A DNA stretch of 37,653 nucleotides from a virus. The stretch's first letter is position 1. Each line of letters begins with the position of its first letter. The stretch is taken from the IMG/VR virus record IMGVR_UViG_3300025093_000055, positions 1 to 37,653 of that record; one strand, 5' to 3'. The notes below the pieces were generated by a model, which ran no database searches, was not told where the DNA came from, and worked only from the letters and a program-made list of their open reading frames with translations. The position numbers were made by a program, and so were the translations under genes. Shown piece after piece: positions 32,498-37,653 of this stretch.

Positions 32498-32501
32498 TCA
32501 G

Positions 32502-32963
32502 ATGAATAAGATAGAAGAAGTTGACGCATTAGAACGTAAACAATATACAGTCACGTTTGCTTACGCTGGTTTTGATAGTCATAATGACAAGTCATCAGCG
32601 TTTGACGAAGAACCTGACGTATGGGTTATACAAGTATGGGCAATATCTACAATGGACAGTATCGTTAGAGCTAAACAAATATTAGACATTGAAAGAGGTG
32701 AAATTGCTACAGACTGGCATTCACATAATCCAGAAATGCGTGAAGGTATGAGTACACAAGAACTTGACAGAGTATATAAAGGGTTTCTTGATAGACATGT
32801 ATTTAAACATTGGATGTTAATGGAACCTACATCTATACAAGCGCATCTAACTGTTGACGATAATGCATTACGTAATATGACTATCGATAACATAATTAAC
32901 ATCACTGAAAATATTGGTAACGAAGTAGAAAATTACTTGAAAGGAGATGATGATGTTACCTGA
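32502..32963 (+). CDS. Early protein of unknown function (153 aa)
   Basis: Start at 32502 (MNKIEEVDALERKQYTVT), chosen because AGAAAGGA lies 4-11 bases upstream; a longer frame from 32364 would run through the structured stretch. 153 aa, soluble, with an alpha/beta N-terminal half (YTVTFAYAGFDSHND, VWVIQVWAISTMDS) and a long helical C-terminal half. No family recognised. Its end overlaps the next gene by 11 bases. Its ribosome site is inside a perfect 15-bp hairpin, so it is probably regulated after transcription. Confidence 0.7.
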   Translation: MNKIEEVDALERKQYTVTFAYAGFDSHNDKSSAFDEEPDVWVIQVWAISTMDSIVRAKQILDIERGEIATDWHSHNPEMREGMSTQELDRVYKGFLDRHVFKHWMLMEPTSIQAHLTVDDNALRNMTIDNIINITENIGNEVENYLKGDDDVT

Positions 32964-33264
32964 TGATATGTACGCAGCTACACCACCTAAGCCTGATAAC
33001 GCAGGTAAAGGTAGAGCGCCACGGTTACTTACTGACGATAAAGTAAAAGTGTTGTTAGCTACACCTAATACATGGTATGTAATAGGTACTAGTGAGAAAT
33101 GGATTAGCGGTACAGCTAAAAACATAATGTCCTTTGGACAGAATAACATAAGCCACCTAAAAGATTTAGGTAGGTTTGACGTACTACAAAGAAAAGATAA
33201 AGAAACTTCTGTAATTAATATCTATTGTAGATGGGTATCAAATGCAGATATGGAACAAGAATAG
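32953..33264 (+). CDS. Small early protein (103 aa)
   Basis: Three ATGs occur in a row (32947, 32950, 32953). The last has the best distance to AAGGAG and is used here. 103 aa, starting MLPDDMYAATPPKPDNAG, with a Pro-rich N-terminus and a strand-rich core (VKVLLATPNTWYVIGTS, DVLQRKDKETSVINIYCRW). The small domain has the look of a phage HTH-like or OB-like fold, but I cannot assign it. It precedes the AAA+ gene by 11 bases. Confidence 0.68.
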   Translation: MLPDDMYAATPPKPDNAGKGRAPRLLTDDKVKVLLATPNTWYVIGTSEKWISGTAKNIMSFGQNNISHLKDLGRFDVLQRKDKETSVINIYCRWVSNADMEQE

Positions 33265-33275
33265 AAAGGATAATC

Positions 33276-33992
33276 ATGGATAATAATAATGATTGTTGGA
33301 AAATGATAGCATCAGTGCTAGGTAAATCACGTAGAGTATTACTCTATGGGCCACCAGGTACTGGTAAAACATACAGTGCAGTAAAACAAAGCACACCTAT
33401 TACATTAGAAGGACAACCTAATGTATATCAAATAACTATGACAGAAGACACTGCGTCTGCTAATTTAGAGGGTTTTTATATGCCTTCAGCGGACGGTGGA
33501 TTTCAATGGCATGATGGTATTGCAATACAAGCATGGCGTAAAGGTGCTAGATTGGTTATCAATGAGATAGACCACGCTAGTCCTGACGCTATGACATTCT
33601 TGCATGCTATATTGGATGACCCAGACATAGCACAGTTGACACTAAACAATGAATCTAAAGAAACTGTAAAACCTGCTGAAGGTTTTCAAGTAGTTGCTAC
33701 TACTAACAGTCCACCTGAATCATTGCCACTTGCGTTAAAGGATAGATTTCCTGTAAAAATATATGTCGATACGATACATCCAAAAGCAATGGAACAATTT
33801 CCAGATGAATGGCATCAAGTTATTACTGACACTACATTAATTACTGACCCTGAAGAACGTGTATCAGTACGTTCATGGAAAGAGTTCTTTGACTTACAAG
33901 ACAAAGGATTTACTCCAGAAACTGCAGGTAAATTAGTATTCGGTGATAAAGCTGAAGAACTTATTGACGCAATTACTTTAAGCAATGCATAG
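33276..33992 (+). CDS. MoxR/AAA_5-type AAA+ ATPase
   Basis: Start at 33276 (MDNNNDCWKMIASVLGKS), with AGAAAGGA at good spacing; a longer frame from 33231 lies in the upstream gene. 238 aa. Walker A is GPPGTGKT (25-32). Walker B is LVINEID after a conserved TASANLEGFY segment. Sensor 1 is ATTNS and the arginine finger lies in LKDRF. This is the MoxR/CobS-like AAA_5 family, which normally works with a VWA-domain protein to remodel or insert metal into a target. The next gene, overlapping by 8 bases, encodes just such a VWA protein. The pair is probably a chaperone-like module; its target in this phage is unknown. Confidence 0.85.
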   Translation: MDNNNDCWKMIASVLGKSRRVLLYGPPGTGKTYSAVKQSTPITLEGQPNVYQITMTEDTASANLEGFYMPSADGGFQWHDGIAIQAWRKGARLVINEIDHASPDAMTFLHAILDDPDIAQLTLNNESKETVKPAEGFQVVATTNSPPESLPLALKDRFPVKIYVDTIHPKAMEQFPDEWHQVITDTTLITDPEERVSVRSWKEFFDLQDKGFTPETAGKLVFGDKAEELIDAITLSNA

Positions 33993-35409
33993 TCAGAAAG
34001 CATATCCATATCCACAGATTGTAACTGGTGATGATTGGCATGTTCTAGAAACAACAGAAGGTGACAATCAACCACGTACAGATAATCTTAATAGGCAAAT
34101 GTATGTGCCTATGGATAGGGAATGCGACTACTGCGGTATTAATCATGGCAGAATGATTAGACGTCATGAGTTAGGACATGCTAAATGGTCACCTAAAACT
34201 ATGGGTAAACTCATGAGAGGCACACGTTCTGATGCTATTGAAGCGTTAGAAGAAGTACGTGTTAACTATTTATTAGGTGCTAAAGCTAAACTACCTGTGC
34301 ATGAATACTTAAAATGTAAAGATGAATTTACTAATGACGTATTAAGGTTAGTTAAAACTGGTAGTGTTGCTGACATTATATTATATTTGTTAGCTGCGTG
34401 GAGTTCAAAAAACAGAGGTAGCGCATATGATAAATCAGAACAATTTGAATACGTAGAAGGTTTATTTAAAGTAGCTATTAATGATGAATCATTTCATCCT
34501 GTTAGACGTAGTGAACTAGAGTTTGCACATAACACAGCACAATTCTTTCAACGTAAAGTATGTGAACATAGGTGGAATCAATGGCCATCATATAGAAAAG
34601 TACAAAGACTAGCAGAAAAGTTATCAGTAATACTGAATGACTTTATAGACAAACCTAATCCTGATGAAATCATGGCACCACCACCACAACCTGGCGAAGG
34701 TGAAGGTGAAGGTGAAGATGAAAATGATGAAACAGAAACACAAGGTTATCTTGACGGTAACAGTGAATTAGAAAAACGTATGCGTACTGATTTACAACAT
34801 GACATGTTGTACAGAACGTCACAAGGTCATGGTACATGGGGTAAAATGGAAATAATGACACCACCTATGTCAGTTAATTTACGTTCACGTATTAATCATG
34901 GACGTGCATACAGACCTATGGAATATGGTTACAATCCTAAATATATTAATCGTTACTTAGTGGATAAGAAAATATTCAAACAAAAGCAACGTGTTAAGGG
35001 TGGTACTATTCTTATTGACGCTTCAGGTTCTATGTCATTTAGTGGACAAGACATCTTGGAAATAATGATGATGTTACCTGCAGTTAATATAGCTATGTAC
35101 AATGGTAACTGGGAAAAAGGTTGGTTACATATCATAGCTAAGAATGGTATGCGTGTTGATGATAAATATCTAGACGAATACACTGGTGGTGGTAACGTTG
35201 TTGACGGCCCTGCATTACGTTGGTTAGCAGAAATGCCAGAACGTAGAATATGGGTATCAGATATGAAAGTCTTTGGTACAGGTGAACACTCTAACGGTTA
35301 CAATTTGCTTAGAGATTGTTACGATATATGTACACAAAATAAAATTATTAACTTAAAAGATATAGAAGAAGTAAAGGAACATGCACTTAAATTAAATCAA
35401 GTGCTATAG
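33985..35409 (+). CDS. VWA-domain protein with HELGH metallopeptidase-like motif
   Basis: 474 aa. C47/C50 form a C-x2-C pair. RRHELGHAKW follows at 59-68, with ALEEVRVNYLL about 25 residues later; HExxH plus a downstream Glu is the layout of zinc metallopeptidases and also of CobT-like proteins. An acidic linker rich in Gly-Glu lies at about 236-253. The VWA domain carries the MIDAS start LIDASGSMS at about 343-351 and later a Thr-Gly-Gly region (DEYTGGGNVVDGPALRW). The start overlaps the stop of the AAA+ gene and has no good ribosome site of its own, so it is probably coupled. Function together with the ATPase is inferred from cellular MoxR-VWA pairs. Confidence 0.8.
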   Translation: MHSQKAYPYPQIVTGDDWHVLETTEGDNQPRTDNLNRQMYVPMDRECDYCGINHGRMIRRHELGHAKWSPKTMGKLMRGTRSDAIEALEEVRVNYLLGAKAKLPVHEYLKCKDEFTNDVLRLVKTGSVADIILYLLAAWSSKNRGSAYDKSEQFEYVEGLFKVAINDESFHPVRRSELEFAHNTAQFFQRKVCEHRWNQWPSYRKVQRLAEKLSVILNDFIDKPNPDEIMAPPPQPGEGEGEGEDENDETETQGYLDGNSELEKRMRTDLQHDMLYRTSQGHGTWGKMEIMTPPMSVNLRSRINHGRAYRPMEYGYNPKYINRYLVDKKIFKQKQRVKGGTILIDASGSMSFSGQDILEIMMMLPAVNIAMYNGNWEKGWLHIIAKNGMRVDDKYLDEYTGGGNVVDGPALRWLAEMPERRIWVSDMKVFGTGEHSNGYNLLRDCYDICTQNKIINLKDIEEVKEHALKLNQVL

Positions 35410-35900
35410 TGGTATGGAATACAGTAATCCCGCAAGGGAGTTGGTGTTCCTTTCCACTAATCAAAGCTGTATCATGTAGCAGAATAGAGTGCAAGGAGAA
35501 CTTGCAACGGGTAATACCTCATTAATGTCAACAATCAACCTATAGTGAACACTGCTACACGTACCATTTTAGAAGGTGGGTTAGCAGACCGAAGTGAGGG
35601 AGCCTGCGATAGGCGAACCGAATCTGAGGTTCTGCGGTCCGACCTTCTAAATGTAACATTTGAATACACATAATGTAAGGAGTTATTTGTAAGAGACATT
35701 GTACAGTACAGTGCCAAAGTATAACTGGCATAGCTGCGATAATAAATATAAACGTTAGTATCGGGGTAGGTCAATCACTATCAATAGAGAAAGCTATAGT
35801 ATATTTAACACCTGACTATGCAACCGATTGAAATGCGGTAAGTAGAATACATTCACACTGTACTGTTACGTAAGTCCTTGTATTAATAACAAATGACTAT
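35407..35900 (+). ncRNA. Large structured non-coding region after VWA gene
   Basis: About 490 nt without a credible gene. Visible helices: 35407-35412 with 35454-35459; GGAATAC (35416-35422) with GTGTTCC (35444-35450); TCCC-GCAA-GGGA (35428-35439, GNRA loop); TGTAGCAG (35475-35482) with CTGCTACA (35552-35559) enclosing TGCAAG/CTTGCA; TTTAGAAGGT (35568-35577) with ACCTTCTAAA (35642-35651) enclosing GACCG/CGGTC, GCCT/AGGC and GAACC/GGTTC; and ACAGTACAGTG (35703-35713) with CACTGTACTGT (35856-35866). GC content is higher than in the flanks around 35580-35645. It could be a phage structural or regulatory RNA. No known class matched. Confidence 0.65.
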
Positions 35901-35903
35901 ATA

Positions 35904-36149
35904 ATGAAAGGTATGAAAGACATAGACAAACTGCTGAAAGAAGCAGAAACTGGTAAAACAAGTAGCGTATTAGAACGAATCACGGACGAAGCTACTCCAT
36001 TCTGGAGTGGCATAGAAGACATGGTTGTATCAGGTAAGAAACCTAGACCTTATGTAGTATCTAGGTTATTACGTGATGAGTATGATATTAAAATAAGTGA
36101 GACTGCAATACGTAATCACTTTAGAAACATGCTTGAACATGCCAAATAA
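35904..36149 (+). CDS. Small HTH-like protein (81 aa)
   Basis: 81 aa, starting MKGMKDIDKLLKEAETGK. The C-terminal half (KPRPYVVSRLLRDEYDIK, then SETAIRNHFRNMLEH) reads as a helix-turn-helix of the type that pairs with DNA. The start is uncertain: the ATG at 35904 has no clear ribosome site, and the second one at 35913 has GAAAGG too close. It overlaps the next gene by 11 bases and is probably co-translated with it. A role as DNA-binding partner of the phosphoesterase is possible. Confidence 0.68.
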   Translation: MKGMKDIDKLLKEAETGKTSSVLERITDEATPFWSGIEDMVVSGKKPRPYVVSRLLRDEYDIKISETAIRNHFRNMLEHAK

Positions 36150-37194
36150 AAAAAAGGTAGAAGAGTTATTAGCTGAGGTTGAATCTACTAAGATACAAGA
36201 ACTCAAAGCTGATAACCTTAAACTACTTAAGCAATTAGAAAAAGCCAAACGTAAAAAAGAAGATATGATAGAAGCAGTCTATCAAGCAGTATCTACTAAT
36301 TTACGTACATGGAACAAACCTAATATACCTAAGCCTAAGTTACATAAGCGAACTAAAAACGAAGAGGTAGCTGTTGCTGTACTCTCTGACATACAGTTAG
36401 CTAAAGTAACTCCTGACTATAACACTGAGGTAGCTGAAGAACGTGTAGTTCAGTATGCTAATAAGATAGTAGAACTAACTAACGTACAACGTTCAGCACA
36501 TCCTGTTAACAAATGCGTAGTGTTAGCAGCTGGTGACATAGTAGAAGGTGAGCTTATATTCCCAGGTCAAACACATCTTATTGACGCTAGTCTATACAAT
36601 CAAGTTACGATTGACGGTCCTAGAATATTGACAAAGTTCTTTGACATATTACTAGCAAATTTTAACGAAGTAGATGTACATTGGGTTATAGGTAATCACG
36701 GTAGTTTAGGTGGACGTGCTAGAAAAGACTATCACCCTGACAGTAACGCTGACAGAATGTTAGGAAAAATAATAAGTATGACGTATGAAAAAGATAACAG
36801 AATACAATTTACTATTCCTGATAGTACAGGTGATAACCATTGGTTCGACATTGCGGATGTAGGCGAAGGATGTAAGTTCTTTGTATGGCACGGTGATAAT
36901 GTCAGGGGACACTCAGGATTCCCATGGTATGGCTTTGGTAAGAAGCTACTAGGTTGGAAAGCACTAGCTAGTAGAGGTCTGATGCCAGACTTTGACTATG
37001 CTATAGCTGGACATTTTCATACACCTACAACAATGTACGTTAATGACGTACGGTTATGGGTTAATGGAAGCACAGAAAGTTACAACACTTATGCACTAGA
37101 ACAGCTTGCAAGTATGGGAAGGCCATGTCAATGGCTGCTATTTGCTAAGCCAGGCACGGGTGTTACTGCAGAGTATTTAGTAAATTTAAGATAG
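36139..37194 (+). CDS. Calcineurin-like metallophosphoesterase
   Basis: I chose the ATG at 36139 (MPNKKKVEELLAEVES), which overlaps the previous stop; a longer frame from 36097 would lie inside that gene. 351 aa. An N-terminal coiled coil (about 5-50) precedes the metallophosphoesterase core: VLSDIQ (82-86, D-x-Q in place of the usual D-x-H), GDIVEG (132-137), GNHG (185-188, in place of GNHD/E), WHGDN (250-254) and GHFHTPT (291-297). Two metal ions would cleave a phosphodiester or phosphomonoester. Phage members are often nucleases or nucleotidases; the substrate is not clear here. The variant first and third motifs may change metal use. Confidence 0.83.
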   Translation: MPNKKKVEELLAEVESTKIQELKADNLKLLKQLEKAKRKKEDMIEAVYQAVSTNLRTWNKPNIPKPKLHKRTKNEEVAVAVLSDIQLAKVTPDYNTEVAEERVVQYANKIVELTNVQRSAHPVNKCVVLAAGDIVEGELIFPGQTHLIDASLYNQVTIDGPRILTKFFDILLANFNEVDVHWVIGNHGSLGGRARKDYHPDSNADRMLGKIISMTYEKDNRIQFTIPDSTGDNHWFDIADVGEGCKFFVWHGDNVRGHSGFPWYGFGKKLLGWKALASRGLMPDFDYAIAGHFHTPTTMYVNDVRLWVNGSTESYNTYALEQLASMGRPCQWLLFAKPGTGVTAEYLVNLR

Positions 37195-37210
37195 ATTAAA
37201 TATATATAGG

Positions 37211-37216
37211 TATAAT
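37211..37216 (+). promoter_or_regulatory. Putative -10 box for leaderless gene
   Basis: TATAAT ends exactly 7 nt before the ATG at 37224, so the transcript would start at the start codon. No clear -35 is seen. The geometry repeats that at 4518-4526. Confidence 0.4.
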
Positions 37217-37223
37217 GTATAAT

Positions 37224-37394
37224 ATGAATGACTTAATTGTCAAGTCTAAATGGAGACTTAGCAGTATAGAGTACAGTGGACTAGGTGATAGACCATACTT
37301 TATATTAACTAATGACCAAGGTGATACTAAGTTAGTACCAGTTGAACGTGGTGTACATAACTTACGTAACCTATTAGACTTAGAAGAAGAATAG
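37224..37394 (+). CDS. Small protein, apparently leaderless (56 aa)
   Basis: 56 aa, MNDLIVKSKWRLSSIEYS to RNLLDLEEE. The ATG at 37224 is preferred because a TATAAT box ends 7 nt before it; the upstream in-frame ATG at 37215 has only a weak AGG near it. The sequence looks like a small all-beta domain (WRLSSIEYSGLGDRPYFIL) with an acidic end. No family recognised. It is followed by another intergenic hairpin. Confidence 0.6.
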   Translation: MNDLIVKSKWRLSSIEYSGLGDRPYFILTNDQGDTKLVPVERGVHNLRNLLDLEEE

Positions 37395-37397
37395 ATT

Positions 37398-37446
37398 AGT
37401 TCTAGTCAAGTTGTTCTTTCCTTTGGGAAACAACTTTCCTAGAACT
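37398..37446 (+). promoter_or_regulatory. Intergenic hairpin before last gene
   Basis: AGTTCTAG (37398-37405) pairs with CTAGAACT (37439-37446); inside, AAGTTGTT (37408-37415) pairs with AACAACTT (37429-37436), with a short TCC/GGA tip. It lies right after the 56-aa gene and before an AAAGAAAGGA ribosome site. It has the same position as the hairpins of the small early genes but a different design. Confidence 0.65.
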
Positions 37447-37466
37447 TATATAAAGAAAGGAATGTT

Positions 37467-37653
37467 ATGACTAATAACGTTGACTTGCTATCTCCTTTTC
37501 CACAGGAGTTAGTTCGTAAAGCACCAGCTGGTAAGTTTGGTGATTATGTTCCACACGCACATTATGTTGAGCGTTTAAGGGACAGTGGAGTTAAGTACAC
37601 ATGGCAGTGTGAAGCTGTATATGGTACATACAATGGCGAAAAAAGAATAGTAG
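37467..37653 (+). CDS. Partial protein, possible recombination/ssDNA-binding type
   Basis: Only the first 62 residues are inside the window, starting MTNNVDLLSPFPQELVRK and continuing KFGDYVPHAHYVERL, then YTWQCEAVYGTYNGEKRIV. A strong AAGAAAGGA site precedes it. The pattern of an FP start, a PHAHYVERL segment and a YTWQ strand faintly recalls Rad52/Sak-like phage ssDNA-annealing proteins, but this is a weak resemblance. The C-terminus is outside. Confidence 0.6.
   Translation, partial: MTNNVDLLSPFPQELVRKAPAGKFGDYVPHAHYVERLRDSGVKYTWQCEAVYGTYNGEKRIV

Noticed and set aside
32364-32501. Upstream extension of the 153-aa gene from ATG 32364
   Set aside because: It runs through strong RNA helices, has no ribosome site and reads as unlikely protein. 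The ATG at 32502 has AGAAAGGA at proper distance.
32255-32501. Group I intron or known ribozyme
   Set aside because: No conserved core helices or splice-site pattern could be found, and the neighbouring genes are not split. Hammerhead core bases are absent.
33276-35409. CobS/CobT cobaltochelatase genes for cobalamin synthesis
   Set aside because: Only the general MoxR-VWA layout is shared. No cobalamin pathway gene is near, so a named vitamin role is not supported.
35571-35648. tRNA-like fold (7-pair AGAAGGT/ACCTTCT ends, 78 nt)
   Set aside because: The inside does not form standard D, anticodon and T arms, there is no 7-nt anticodon loop and no T-loop consensus. It is better read as part of the larger structured region.

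Overview
The window is an AT-rich, densely packed piece of a tailed-phage genome. It has a virion and lysis arm on the minus strand (about 29,285 down to position 1) and an early-type arm on the plus strand (about 29,340 to the right end). Both edges cut through genes, so the genome continues on each side. No tape-measure, tail-tube, sheath or integrase gene was recognised. A portal, a block of large putative ejection proteins, and a propeller-like tail protein suggest a short-tailed (podovirus-like) virion. Three weak but independent clues suggest a low-GC marine actinobacterial host, such as the Acidimicrobiia/Actinomarina group: a Thr-rich secreted linker ending in TTTTTTLP, two TATAAT boxes exactly 7 nt before an ATG that lacks a ribosome site (leaderless geometry), and strong resemblance to uncultured marine phage genes.

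Minus arm, in transcription order. TerL carries an N-terminal zinc-finger and helix-turn-helix extension. The portal, two small proteins, a 1910-aa giant protein and four further putative internal virion proteins follow. A promoter and a 190-nt structured leader then precede the scaffold and the major capsid protein. A weak terminator-like hairpin comes next, then a string of tail, fibre and adhesin proteins ending in a polyglycine adhesin. A flavin-dependent halogenase follows, flanked by two partner proteins that resemble each other. The arm ends in a cassette of small membrane proteins, a holin-like protein, a secreted FN3/Thr/Glu-rich protein, Cys-rich microproteins, a DUF5675 protein and a truncated large unknown. 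At least twelve junctions are the stop/start overlap TAATG, which suggests pervasive translational coupling.

Plus arm. A divergent promoter region opens a stretch of about 490 nt without genes, which may make a short terminated RNA. Small genes follow, separated by long hairpins. Four of these hairpins share one architecture: a small internal loop and a duplicated CTG/CAG triplet that bulges three bases near the tip. Then come an Api92/YubB-like protein, unknowns, a MoxR-type AAA+ ATPase overlapping a VWA protein with an HELGH motif, a highly structured non-coding stretch of about 490 nt, a small HTH-like protein, a calcineurin-like phosphoesterase, a leaderless small gene, and the start of another gene.

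The most novel-looking content is RNA: the bulged intergenic hairpin family, the region after the VWA gene with several long-range helices, the structured capsid leader, and hairpins that bury ribosome-binding sites. On the protein side, the halogenase cassette, the TerL fusion and the HiPIP-like microprotein stand out. All calls rest on reading the sequence alone; no searches or folding programs were run.
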